Assembly: GCF_033001325.1 (NCBI RefSeq)
Contig: NZ_CP133111.1
Coordinates: 496,001-560,000 of the forward strand
Length of the DNA: 64,000 nt
DNA from: Rhodopseudomonas sp. BAL398
Lineage (GTDB): Bacteria; Pseudomonadota; Alphaproteobacteria; Rhizobiales; Xanthobacteraceae
Direction: 5' to 3'
A program made the position numbers and the translations under genes. Below, piece by piece: positions 7,561 to 16,101 of this stretch (within the stretch, counting starts at the first letter, position 1; each line of letters opens with the position of its first letter). The notes beneath the pieces are model-generated. The model was not told where the DNA came from. It saw only the letters and a program-made list of their open reading frames with translations, and searched no databases.

Positions 7561-9549
7561 ATGAACGGCAACATATGGTCGCGGCCTGACCCCAGCCGAT
7601 CGAACCGATCCCAGCCCAGAGCCGGCCTGGGAGCGCTGCGCGGCATCGCCGGGATCGTCGGCTTGGCGGCCGGCATGATGGCGGCCAGTCTCGGCGCCCG
7701 GGCCGAGGGCCTCGGCGTGCCCGTGACCAGCCAGATCGTGATCGATCAATTCGGATATCCGCCCGCCGCGCCGAAGGTCGCCGTCATTCGCGATCCGCGG
7801 ATCGGCTTCGACGCCTCGGAGCATGTCAAGCCGGGCCGCCGCTATGCGCTCGTCGACGCCACGACCGGCGCGCAACTGATCGAGGCCAGACCGCTTGCGT
7901 GGCACGGCGGGGCGACCGATCCGTCCTCGGGCGACAAGGCCTCTTGGTTCGACTTCTCCGCCGTGACGCGCCCGGGTCGCTATTACATTCTCGACCTCGA
8001 TCGCGGCGTCCGCTCGCCGGATTTCCGCATCGGCGACGATGTCTATCGCGAGGTCCTCAAACAGGCGATGCGCACCTTCTTCTACCAGCGCGCCGGATTT
8101 GCCAAGACGGCGGACTATGCCGGCGCCGGCTGGGCCGACGGCGCCAGCCATCTCGGGCCGGGGCAGGACCGCAATGCGCGGCTGTATAGCGCGCCGAACG
8201 ATCCGACGACGGAGCGCGACCTCAGCGGCGGCTGGTACGACGCCGGCGATTTCAACCGCTACACCAGCTGGTCGGCGCGTTATGTGGTTGCCTTGTTGAA
8301 GGCCTATCAGGAGAAGCCGGCGGCCTTCACCGACGATTACGGCATTCCGGAATCCGGCAATGGCACGCCGGACATCATCGACGAAGCCAAATGGGGCATG
8401 GACTGGCTGGTGCGGATGCAGAATCCGGATGGTTCGGCGCTCAGCGTGCTGGGCGTGGCGCAGGCGAGCCCGCCTTCGGCCGCCACCGGCCCGAGCTATT
8501 ATGGCAATCCGAGCACGAGCGCGACCCTGGGCGTCGCCGGCGCCTTCGCGTTCGGCGCCCACATCTTCCGCAAGCTCGGCCAGATCGCCTATGCCGACGA
8601 GTTGCTGGGGCGCGCCGAGCGGGCCTATCGCTGGGCCGATGACAATCCCGAGGTGCTGTTCAAGAACAATGATCCGGCGTCCGGCACCAAGGACCTCGCC
8701 TTCGGCCAACAGGAGGTCGACGACTACGCCCGGCTGTCGAAAAAGATCGAAGCCGCCGTCTATCTGTTCGAGGCGACCGGCAAGGCCAGCTACCGCGATG
8801 TCGTCGACGCCAATGTCGGCAGGTTGCATGTGATCAGCAACGGCTACGCCTCGCCCTTCGAGGCCGACGAGCTCGACATGTTGCTGTACTACACGGCCAT
8901 TCCAGGATCATCGCCCGGCACCGCCGATCGGATCCGGCGCGCCTTTGCGGACGCGATGAATGCGCCCGAGCAACTCGGCGCGGTCAAGGCGGCGACCGAT
9001 CCCTATCGCGCCTATATCAAGGACTACACATGGGGCAGCAATTCGATCAAGGCGGCGCAGGGCAATCTGTTCTATCAGCTCGTCACCTATGATGTGGCGA
9101 CAGGCGCCGATGCTGAGCGCGCGACAAACGCGGCGCTGGGCTATCTCAACTATCTGCACGGCGTGAATCCGCTGGGGCTGGTGTATCTGACCAATATGGC
9201 GGCGGCCGGCGCCACCAATAGCGTGAAGGAGATGTTTCACGCCTGGTTCGCCGATGGCAGCCCCAGATGGGATCGCGTCGGCGTGTCGGTTGACGGCCCG
9301 CCGCCGGGATTTCTGGTCGGCGGCCCGAACCCGACCTACAAGCCCGACAGCTGCTGCCCGGCCGGCTGCGGCGCCCGCAGCGCGGCGAAATGCACCGCGG
9401 TGTCGCTGCGCCCGCCGATGGACCAGCCGGCGCAAAAATCCTTCAAGGACTTCAATGCCGGCTGGCCGCTGAATTCCTGGGAAGTCACCGAAAACAGCAA
9501 TGCCTACCAGACCGCCTATATTCGGCTGTTGTCCAAATTTGTGAAATAG
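7561..9549 (+). CDS. Glycoside hydrolase family 9 (endoglucanase-type) with N-terminal Ig-like domain
   Basis: About 662 residues. A signal region (IAGIVGLAAGMMAASLGARA) is followed by a CelD_N-type immunoglobulin-like domain (QIVIDQFGYPP opening, VTRPGRYYI) and then an (alpha/alpha)6 GH9 barrel. The catalytic-base motif GGWYDAGDFNRY lies near residue 223. YLHGVNPLGLVYLTN is the conserved His/Asn segment and WEVTENSNAYQTAY near 640 carries the proton-donor Glu. The ATG at 7561 is favoured by GGAAAGG just upstream; an upstream extension without a signal-like start is less likely. It should cleave beta-1,4-glucan or a related glucan outside the cytoplasm. No cellulose synthase genes lie nearby. 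A Cys-rich insert (CCPAGCGARSAAKC) lies near the C-terminus. Confidence 0.9.
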   Translation: MNGNIWSRPDPSRSNRSQPRAGLGALRGIAGIVGLAAGMMAASLGARAEGLGVPVTSQIVIDQFGYPPAAPKVAVIRDPRIGFDASEHVKPGRRYALVDATTGAQLIEARPLAWHGGATDPSSGDKASWFDFSAVTRPGRYYILDLDRGVRSPDFRIGDDVYREVLKQAMRTFFYQRAGFAKTADYAGAGWADGASHLGPGQDRNARLYSAPNDPTTERDLSGGWYDAGDFNRYTSWSARYVVALLKAYQEKPAAFTDDYGIPESGNGTPDIIDEAKWGMDWLVRMQNPDGSALSVLGVAQASPPSAATGPSYYGNPSTSATLGVAGAFAFGAHIFRKLGQIAYADELLGRAERAYRWADDNPEVLFKNNDPASGTKDLAFGQQEVDDYARLSKKIEAAVYLFEATGKASYRDVVDANVGRLHVISNGYASPFEADELDMLLYYTAIPGSSPGTADRIRRAFADAMNAPEQLGAVKAATDPYRAYIKDYTWGSNSIKAAQGNLFYQLVTYDVATGADAERATNAALGYLNYLHGVNPLGLVYLTNMAAAGATNSVKEMFHAWFADGSPRWDRVGVSVDGPPPGFLVGGPNPTYKPDSCCPAGCGARSAAKCTAVSLRPPMDQPAQKSFKDFNAGWPLNSWEVTENSNAYQTAYIRLLSKFVK

Positions 9550-9824
9550 CGGCGGGCCTCGCGGGGGAGGGAGGCGGCGCATCATGCAAGATGATCCGCC
9601 TGCGTGAATGCCGGCACGGGAACATCGTGGCCATTATGGGGACGTCGATGATGCCGGGTCGCGTCGGCCCATCGTTCGAAAGCTCAATCCGGCCGATTAA
9701 ACAAGAGTTGCGTCGAACCCCCTAGAGCTTCTGACATGAATCGAGAATCCCAATTCTAACCTCAAAACAAATTGGAGCTGCATCGAAAAAAAACTATCGT
9801 ACGGCTTTGGGGCGGGGAATCGCT

Positions 9825-12800
9825 ATGTTATTGTCGGACGCGATCGAGACTTTGCTCTCTGGAGCATCATTGTCGTGGTCAAAGGCGGAAAAGTATAAAG
9901 CTGGAAGCATTCAGCTAGGTACGCCGGAGGCTCGTCGGCTATTTCAATTCCTTCTTGCTAGTGACCCATTAGAAGTTGCCGAAGCAAATGAAGGCCTATT
10001 TGACGGGCTGCTAGCCGCTTGGCGTGACACTACACTTGATCCCGCCAAGGCCGGGATTGAGAAGGTGGTCACAGCTGGCACCTCGACTTGGAGGTTAGTT
10101 AGGCTGGAGGCTTGCGGATTCGGTGGATTAAACTCGCTGGTGGGACCAGAGTTCTCACTTAAAATAAATTCAGAGAATTGGTGTTTAGAGGGCCAGAACG
10201 GTTCTGGCAAAACCTCAATTGCAAGCGCAATCATTTGGGCGATGACAGGTTATCGGTGTCGCGACCCAGAGGGTCTAGTCTTAGATGACGGAAGCCGGCA
10301 GGCCGTCTTTAACGAAAAGAGCGAGAAGATTGGCGAATGGCCAGCCCTTGTTTCCTACCCCTCAACCGCAGAAAAATTGAAGGGCACAGCAGAGGCTTGG
10401 GTACGGCTTACCTTTCAAGATAATACTGGCAATACCGCCATCGCTTATCGAAAACTGAGTGCGCCTCCTTCCGGTAATGCAACAATCGAAGCAAAAATAG
10501 ATCATGCCCTGCAGGTAGCTCCCCAATTAATCGAGACTGGCTTGCTTATGCCTGCTCGTTTATCGCGCATTGGATTTGGCGAAAAAAGTCAATCAATTTA
10601 CGAAGCCGTTAAACGGCTCACGGGCTTAGATCAACTTGGATTGATCGGAGATGGTTCAGCGAACTTCACTCATAAGGCCAAACGGTTCTTGAAGTACGCC
10701 CAAGACAACGGAATTGGCACTATAGAAGCCACGCTAAAGCTCAATTTAGAAAGGGCGGAGGAGGAAGCAAAAAAGGCCGACTTCAAATACTCCTTCAAGC
10801 GAAAGCGCGACGATTCCGCCTACGCGAAAGAATTACAGGAAATTGCGCAAGACGCTTCCAAACAAGCCGGCGAGCATCTGGCGACGCTTAAATCAGATAT
10901 CGCAGCCGGCCTCGACACCGAAAAGCCAGATGACCGAGCTAAAATAAAATCAGCGGTCACAGCCGCTCGTGGTCTTTTGCAACAGGGCGCCGTCGGTATC
11001 AAGGTTTTTGAAGCTTGGACGGCTCTTGCGCAAGCTGCAAAAGACGAGGGCCTTGCTAAGATCCCAGCCGAAGTCGTTAAAGCTAGAGAGCGGCTCGCCT
11101 CCGCCATTGCATGGCACCAGCGTCAGACAGATGACTTAAAACTGCGGCTAAAGGCCGTTGCTTCCGAGTTTTTTATTGTACCGGATCACGAGCACACGGA
11201 TGGTCATTGTCCACTTTGCGAGAACGCATTGAATGATGCAAAGGGCAAGCGGCTTGCCGATGAGCTCGCAGAACTCAAGAAATCTTCGGCCGAGGCTCAG
11301 AGAAAATTGAGTGATGTCTGCGCCGAACTGGAGAAAAGACTTCGAGATCAACTTCCAAAGGATTTACTAAATCACTTTGACCTATTGGTTGAGATGAAAA
11401 TACCGGACGCCTTCGAGAGCGCGGCGCTCGACCGTTTTGTAAACGCTGTTCCTTTCTCGACCGTATTAACCGGCATGGCTGCGTTTGCTCGCGACAAAGC
11501 GCAATTCCTCACTAAAACTCTACCCGCGTTTAACCCGCATTCCACTCAAACCGACGTGTCGATCCCCAAAATTGCTAATGATTTGCTAAATTATATTCGC
11601 TCGCTTGAGCATCTTATAGAGTTCGTTGATTGGTGGAAAATAAATGGTGCGGAATTTCGTGATGCATGGGCATCTTTGCGGGGCAGCGATGACGGCTCGG
11701 GTCAGTTTCTTCCAGAAAGCCTTGAAGGGAAGCTATCTTCGCTGGAGGCCGCTTTAGAAAAGGCCGCTCCACTTGATGATATAGCAAAGGCCCTAAATTC
11801 CGCCTCTGGTGAAGCCGGCAAGTGGCACGCAATTTATTTGAAGCAACAAGAAAGAGAAAATATCGCCGCCGCCCTTGATCCGCTTAAGTACCTGAGGACC
11901 GTGGTAACGATTGAAACTGCAAATTCAATCTTAGCTCTGTCGGCCCGAATGAAAGCCGTGCTCGATCGCATTCATTTTCGCGAGCGGCTTTCATTTTCAG
12001 ACGCTGCTTTGGGCAAGAAAGAAGTGCGTATAGCCGGATGTTTTCACGATGGAATATTGATCGACGCAAGCGCTGTCGCAAACACGTCGTGGCTCAGAGC
12101 AATCCTTTGGGCGTTTGTCCTTGCCCTCCGTGAAGAGACTTTAGAAAATCTCGAGAGCAATCCGTTTCCGCTTGTTGTACTAGATGACCCCCAAGTGACG
12201 TTTGACCCGCGCAACAAAAGGAAATGGGCAGAGGAAATTGCAAAACTCGCGAATGCTGAATGGTCTGATCCGCAGGCTGCGCAGCTCATCCTTACTACTC
12301 ACGAGAGGCAGTTTTTTCAATTTCTAGTGAATCTAGAAGGTCTTAAAGGACAGCAAGGACTGGTCGTAAGTCTGAACGCTATTTCTAACGTCACGACTGT
12401 CGTCAACGGTAGTTCGCTGGCGCAAGGTTTTGGCGAAGCGTCTAAGAATAGCGACGATAAGCGTGGCCATGCATACATTCTGGAGGTCAGGACGTACTGC
12501 GAAGATCTTTTGCGGATCATGCTGCGGTCCGAAGGTCCGGACATCAACAATTGTCATCTTGGTGAGCTGGCAACGAAGATGAGATCGCTCGCAACTAGTG
12601 GTGTCTCTCCATTCAATCGGCAGCCTTTCGAAAAACTGTTAGGTGTAATTGCAGGTACGAATGAAGTTAAAGCACTTAAGATCATCAATGATGCCCATCA
12701 TCACTATGACGGCACCGTAGGGCTTGCTGAAGCGAAGGATGTAAAGAAATTTTGGGAAAAGACTCTGCAGGATCAAATACACACTTGCTTCAGAGTCTTT

Positions 12801-13688
12801 GCTGAGTACGAGGCTTATTGCGGTGAACCACGCGTCTTTCCCTGGATGGATAATGTCGTGGAATTTCCGAAAGGGAACTCTGCTGATGTGAAAAAGATGA
12901 GCATTGCGTACACTGGGATCGCCGCCGCCGCTAAAGCTGATGGTCGAGTTGGAGACGGCTTGATTACCTTGGAGGAGTTAGCCAGCGCGGAGAGAATCGT
13001 TTTGTATGATCACGACATATTCCAATTGGCGGCTGGTACTCTCGAGCCCATCGCGTCTGTTGGTCATCTCCTAATTGTCTGCAACGGCGCTAAGCTGAAT
13101 CAGCGGAATTTGGTTGCGGCCACATGTGGCGACCAATTACTGGTCAGGCGGTATAACGAAGCGGATGTTCATCCCCACATTGCAGTGTTGACGGGGCAAT
13201 CAATTGATCCATACGCCCTGCCGCAGCCGATCATAGTGCCTAAGGAAAAGCTCGTAGCTAAGAAGATTGTTGGGACACTCTTCCCTCGACCCGGCTCTGC
13301 TATTCCTCCTAAAATGGAGGGAGTGGAATTCGTTGAGCTTGCGGACATTTCACTTGCAAATGACATTCTCAACAATGCAAGGCTTTTCAAGGTCAGCGGG
13401 CGTAGTGCAGAACCAATTGCGCTTGATGGGCAATTTATTATTACTCAACCCGTTGAGTTTCAAAAGCAACAAGCCGTCTCGCGGGACGGAATGTTAGTCA
13501 TCGCGGTAGATGAAAATGGCGCAAGATATTTCAAGCGCCTCCGAGTTCATGGCGATCTGTTTGTCCTTGAAAGCTTGAATTCGGACGGTACCACGGCGGG
13601 TGAAATCTTGAGCTCTAATGGACAAATGGGTTTTCCAAGGCTCACAGGCCTATTGGATGTTGTAGGTGTATTGTTTGAGCATTCTTAA
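9825..13688 (+). CDS. SMC/Rad50-like ATPase with tandem C-terminal S24/LexA-like domains; candidate defence protein
   Basis: 1287 residues from the ATG at 9825 (GGGGA just upstream; an in-frame TTG lies six codons earlier). Walker A GQNGSGKTS is at 123-131. Long charged helices follow with a Rad50-hook-like CPLC at 462-465. Walker B LVVLDDPQVTFD is at 783-794 and a THERQF switch at 825-830. After a helical region containing AHHH (about 958-960) come two related segments. The first (about 1063-1155: AAGTLEPIASVG, then LLVRRY) lacks the nucleophile and has Arg where Lys is expected. The second (about 1187-1285) has GRSAEPIALDGQF (Ser1194) and YFKRL (Lys1237), a 43-residue spacing as in phage lambda CI. 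Base composition is visibly lower in GC than the neighbours, pointing to transfer. It stands alone beside the tRNA-Gln att site. Function is inferred: DNA- or damage-sensing ATPase controlled by autoproteolysis, possibly anti-phage. Confidence 0.75.
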   Translation: MLLSDAIETLLSGASLSWSKAEKYKAGSIQLGTPEARRLFQFLLASDPLEVAEANEGLFDGLLAAWRDTTLDPAKAGIEKVVTAGTSTWRLVRLEACGFGGLNSLVGPEFSLKINSENWCLEGQNGSGKTSIASAIIWAMTGYRCRDPEGLVLDDGSRQAVFNEKSEKIGEWPALVSYPSTAEKLKGTAEAWVRLTFQDNTGNTAIAYRKLSAPPSGNATIEAKIDHALQVAPQLIETGLLMPARLSRIGFGEKSQSIYEAVKRLTGLDQLGLIGDGSANFTHKAKRFLKYAQDNGIGTIEATLKLNLERAEEEAKKADFKYSFKRKRDDSAYAKELQEIAQDASKQAGEHLATLKSDIAAGLDTEKPDDRAKIKSAVTAARGLLQQGAVGIKVFEAWTALAQAAKDEGLAKIPAEVVKARERLASAIAWHQRQTDDLKLRLKAVASEFFIVPDHEHTDGHCPLCENALNDAKGKRLADELAELKKSSAEAQRKLSDVCAELEKRLRDQLPKDLLNHFDLLVEMKIPDAFESAALDRFVNAVPFSTVLTGMAAFARDKAQFLTKTLPAFNPHSTQTDVSIPKIANDLLNYIRSLEHLIEFVDWWKINGAEFRDAWASLRGSDDGSGQFLPESLEGKLSSLEAALEKAAPLDDIAKALNSASGEAGKWHAIYLKQQERENIAAALDPLKYLRTVVTIETANSILALSARMKAVLDRIHFRERLSFSDAALGKKEVRIAGCFHDGILIDASAVANTSWLRAILWAFVLALREETLENLESNPFPLVVLDDPQVTFDPRNKRKWAEEIAKLANAEWSDPQAAQLILTTHERQFFQFLVNLEGLKGQQGLVVSLNAISNVTTVVNGSSLAQGFGEASKNSDDKRGHAYILEVRTYCEDLLRIMLRSEGPDINNCHLGELATKMRSLATSGVSPFNRQPFEKLLGVIAGTNEVKALKIINDAHHHYDGTVGLAEAKDVKKFWEKTLQDQIHTCFRVFAEYEAYCGEPRVFPWMDNVVEFPKGNSADVKKMSIAYTGIAAAAKADGRVGDGLITLEELASAERIVLYDHDIFQLAAGTLEPIASVGHLLIVCNGAKLNQRNLVAATCGDQLLVRRYNEADVHPHIAVLTGQSIDPYALPQPIIVPKEKLVAKKIVGTLFPRPGSAIPPKMEGVEFVELADISLANDILNNARLFKVSGRSAEPIALDGQFIITQPVEFQKQQAVSRDGMLVIAVDENGARYFKRLRVHGDLFVLESLNSDGTTAGEILSSNGQMGFPRLTGLLDVVGVLFEHS

Positions 13689-13691
13689 CGT

Positions 13692-13856
13692 CGCGCGAAA
13701 TGCTTCGATGCCCGTGTTGACGCCTGCTCCAAGCTGACAGCTCATCGTGCTTGGCCACAGCCTGACTTTGCCAAGGCTCAAGCAGTCGATCTCGTCTGCA
13801 ATCGCTGGACGGCGGTGCTTCGCGAACTCTGCATCAAAGCGAAGCTAAACACTTAG
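13692..13856 (+). pseudogene. Possible gene remnant (55 open codons without a start)
   Basis: A frame ending at TAG 13854-13856 reads as plausible protein (RVDACSKLTAHRAWPQPDF, then RWTAVLRELCIKAK) but has no usable start and begins right after the ATPase stop. It may be the tail of a gene lost when elements inserted beside the tRNA. This is weak evidence. Confidence 0.25.
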
Positions 13857-13940
13857 CGTTGGGGGGGCAGCGTTAGGGTGGCCGGACACCCAACCATGAA
13901 ATTCGCAACAATTTCAATAGGTTGGATGGTTACAGGTGGC

Positions 13941-13998
13941 TTGGCTGGGGAACTAGGATTCGAACCTAGACAAACAGAGTCAGAGTCTGTTGTGCTAC
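13941..13998. repeat. attL: displaced 3' part of tRNA-Gln
   Basis: 58 bp identical to 29924-29981, covering the 3' end of tRNA-Gln(CUG) on the minus strand including the encoded CCA, the T arm and the anticodon arm. It lacks the 5' part of the tRNA and so is the copy displaced by integration. Confidence 0.93.
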
Positions 13999-14040
13999 GT
14001 TGAAACCTTTGAATAATTTGCCGATCATGTTGCGCCCTTG

Positions 14041-14068
14041 TTGCGCCTACCGACAATTCCTGTATAAT
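14041..14068 (+). promoter_or_regulatory. Sigma-70-like promoter of the integrase
   Basis: TTGCGC (14041-14046), 16-bp spacer, TATAAT (14063-14068), 37 bp upstream of the integrase ATG. Confidence 0.6.
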
Positions 14069-14105
14069 ACCCTCGCGCTACTCACTGTTACGCGAGGCTC
14101 CCTTC

Positions 14106-15371
14106 ATGTCGGTTCGCAAGCACACGTGGACGACCAAATCTGGCGAGGAACGCTCCGCCTATTTGGTCCAGTACAGCACCGCCGAACTGGACAAGCGCGG
14201 CAAGCGCAAACGGCATGTCAAATTCTTTGACAAGAAAAAGGACGCTCAGGCGTACGAGGCACAGGTTCGCGTCGACGTTGGTAAGGGCGAGCATGTGCCC
14301 ACGTCCAAAAGTATCACGGTCGACAAGGCTGGAGCCCACTGGATTGATTCGTGCGCCGACCTGGAGCGCACCACGCGCGACGGGTACGAGCAGCACCTTC
14401 GCGACCACATCAACCCCTATATGGGCGGCTTGAAGTTGTCCGTACTGACTGTCGCGATCGTCCGTGACTGGCAAGATAAACTCCGCAAAGGGGTGCCCGC
14501 GCCGGGACAGACCGAAGCGGCGCCGCGTAAGCCCAATATGGTCAAGCGCGTCACCGGGTCTCTGGGCGCTTTGCTGGCCGATGCGCAGGAACGCGGGCAC
14601 GTCGGCCAGAACGTCGTGCGCAGTCTCCGAGCAAACCGCAAGCGCGGCAAGGAGCGCAAAGCCGAGCGGCGGGCCAAAGGGAAGTTGAGGGTGGGGGTGG
14701 ACATTCCGACACCCGGCGAGATCGACGCGCTGTTGAGTGCCGCAGAGGGCCGCTGGCGTCCGTTCTTGCTGGTAGCGGTTCGTTGCGGCCTGCGTGCTTC
14801 CGAACTGCGCGGTCTTCGGTGGGTGGACATCGATTTCAAGAAAGGTGAGCTGCATGTGCGCCAGCGCGCCGATGCCTATAACGAAATCGGCAACCCCAAA
14901 TCGGAAGACGGCGAGCGCACAATCCCCGTTCCGCCAACTACGCTAAGCGCCCTTCGCGAGTGGAAATTGGCGTGCCCACGGCGCAAGGATCAACCGGAGC
15001 TTTTCGTTTTCCCGAATGGACTGGGCAACGTCGAATCGCACGCGAACATCATCACCCGCGGCTTGATCCCGACGTGGGTTCGCGCTGGTGTAACGGTGCC
15101 GGTCTTGGACGATGAGGGCAAGCCGGTGCGAGATGGCAAGGGCAAGCCGATTCTCAGCGCCAAGTACACGGGCCTCCACTCACTACGCCACTATTTCGCC
15201 AGTTGGTGTGTCAATCGGCGCACCGATGGCGGGCTTGAGCTACCGCTTAAAATCGTCTCGGAACGCTTGGGCCATTCCAACATCGCGATCACCAGTGACT
15301 TGTATTCGCATCTGTTCCCCCGCGCCGACGACTCCGCCGAACTGGCTGCGGGCGAAGGCAAATTTGGTTAG
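14106..15371 (+). CDS. int: Tyrosine recombinase integrase
   Basis: 421 residues. The N-terminal part is an Arm-binding and SAM-like core-binding region (to about 200), followed by a basic stretch (RKRGKERKAERRAKGK). The catalytic domain shows GLRASELRGLRW (first Arg near 229), GLHSLRHYFAS (His-x-x-Arg near 358-361) and LGHSNIAITSDLYSHLF with the nucleophilic Tyr near 399. It integrates and, with an excisionase, excises the element at the 58-bp tRNA-Gln att sites, the left one lying about 110 bp upstream. A TTGCGC/TATAAT promoter precedes it. The adjacent small HTH proteins are candidates for the directionality factor. Confidence 0.95.
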   Translation: MSVRKHTWTTKSGEERSAYLVQYSTAELDKRGKRKRHVKFFDKKKDAQAYEAQVRVDVGKGEHVPTSKSITVDKAGAHWIDSCADLERTTRDGYEQHLRDHINPYMGGLKLSVLTVAIVRDWQDKLRKGVPAPGQTEAAPRKPNMVKRVTGSLGALLADAQERGHVGQNVVRSLRANRKRGKERKAERRAKGKLRVGVDIPTPGEIDALLSAAEGRWRPFLLVAVRCGLRASELRGLRWVDIDFKKGELHVRQRADAYNEIGNPKSEDGERTIPVPPTTLSALREWKLACPRRKDQPELFVFPNGLGNVESHANIITRGLIPTWVRAGVTVPVLDDEGKPVRDGKGKPILSAKYTGLHSLRHYFASWCVNRRTDGGLELPLKIVSERLGHSNIAITSDLYSHLFPRADDSAELAAGEGKFG

Positions 15372-15410
15372 TTAACAGATGCTTAACTACGTAAATGTTC
15401 GGCTTCGAGT

Positions 15411-15439
15411 TGACAGCGGGTAGTCACTCCTGTAAAGTC
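15411..15439 (+). promoter_or_regulatory. Strong sigma-70-like promoter reading into a terminator-rich leader
   Basis: TTGACA (15411-15416), 17-bp spacer, TAAAGT (15434-15439). Transcripts would cross two intrinsic terminators before the HTH gene at 15587. Confidence 0.55.
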
Positions 15440-15482
15440 TGTCTCGCTGAAGGATTCTGATTAAATATCCTTAAGTCGCCAC

Positions 15483-15519
15483 AAAAGGTGCGCACTCGCA
15501 AGAGTGGCGCGCCTTTTTT
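15483..15519 (+). terminator. Intrinsic terminator 1 in the leader
   Basis: AAAAGGTGCGCACTC pairs with GAGTGGCGCGCCTTTT around a GCAA (GNRA) tetraloop with one bulged G at 15507; it runs into T6. It can also end integrase transcripts. Confidence 0.8.
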
Positions 15520-15534
15520 CATGCCTCGCAACGA

Positions 15535-15561
15535 CCCCGACGGGTCGGCGGGGCTTTTTTT
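15535..15561 (+). terminator. Intrinsic terminator 2 in the leader
   Basis: CCCCGA / TCGG(C)GGGG stem around CGGG, followed by T7 (15555-15561). It lies 16 bp after the first hairpin and 26 bp before the next start codon. Confidence 0.78.
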
Positions 15562-15586
15562 GTGCCCCAACCAAGGATTTTCACAC

Positions 15587-15781
15587 ATGACCACCGTCAA
15601 TACTCAGCCTGCCGATATCGTATGGGGAGCGCGCAATATCGGCATCGCGATCGGTCGAACGGAAAAGGCAACGTTTGCAATGTTGGAGACCGGCAAGGTG
15701 CCGGGCGCACGTAAAATCGCCGGCCGCTGGGCATTCACTCCTGCGGTGTTCTTCGCGAAATTCAGCGAGGCCACAGCGTGA
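15587..15781 (+). CDS. Small helix-turn-helix protein (excisionase/regulator-like)
   Basis: 64 residues from the ATG at 15587. The segment WGARNIGIAIGRTEKATFAMLETGKVPGARKIAGRW, read in pieces, fits a MerR/AlpA-like winged HTH: an ARNIG helix, a TEKATFAML recognition helix and an RKIAGRW wing. Such proteins act as excisionases or early regulators in integrative elements. The stop overlaps the next gene (GTGA at 15778), so the two are co-translated. It lies behind a promoter and two terminators, so its expression may depend on read-through. Confidence 0.7.
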   Translation: MTTVNTQPADIVWGARNIGIAIGRTEKATFAMLETGKVPGARKIAGRWAFTPAVFFAKFSEATA

Positions 15782-16008
15782 CCGCCGAAGTCGACGCCGC
15801 CGTCGAACACGCCTACACGCTCTTTCGTGAACATGTCGAACGGTATCGCCAAGAAATTGTCGTCGAGCCACTGGCATGGCGCAGACGATGCAAGGAGCTT
15901 GCGGAGAATTTCGAATGGCTGCTGTTCTGCCAAACCCATCCACTCGCGACGCCACCGCGCCGGCCGCTGCCACCCCATTATCCGCCACCGCCACCGGTTC
16001 GACGTTAA
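15778..16008 (+). CDS. Small hypothetical protein, translationally coupled
   Basis: 76 residues starting at a GTG that overlaps the preceding TGA. The N-terminal 55 residues are predicted helical (VEHAYTLFREHVERYRQEI, then KELAENFEWLLF) and the C-terminus is Pro/Arg rich (PPRRPLPPHYPPPPP). I recognise no domain. A hairpin terminator follows directly, closing this two-gene unit before the primase gene. Confidence 0.55.
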   Translation: MTAEVDAAVEHAYTLFREHVERYRQEIVVEPLAWRRRCKELAENFEWLLFCQTHPLATPPRRPLPPHYPPPPPVRR

Positions 16009-16016
16009 ACGTGAAA

Positions 16017-16039
16017 AACCCGCCTGGCTAGGGCGGGTT
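16017..16039 (+). terminator. Hairpin terminator after the HTH unit
   Basis: AACCCGCC / GGCGGGTT 8-bp perfect stem with a 7-nt loop; the U tract is weak. A second inverted repeat ACGGCG...CGCCGT (16051-16067) lies between it and the primase start and could be an operator. Confidence 0.6.
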
Positions 16040-16101
16040 CTCTATTCTCGACGGCGCCGAACGCCGTTCCTTCGTATATAGTATAGCGGGCACCATACAG
16101 T

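Noticed and set aside
13873-13891. GGGTG/CACCC hairpin next to attL
   Set aside because: The stem is only 5 bp with no U tract; not enough to call a terminator or recombination site.
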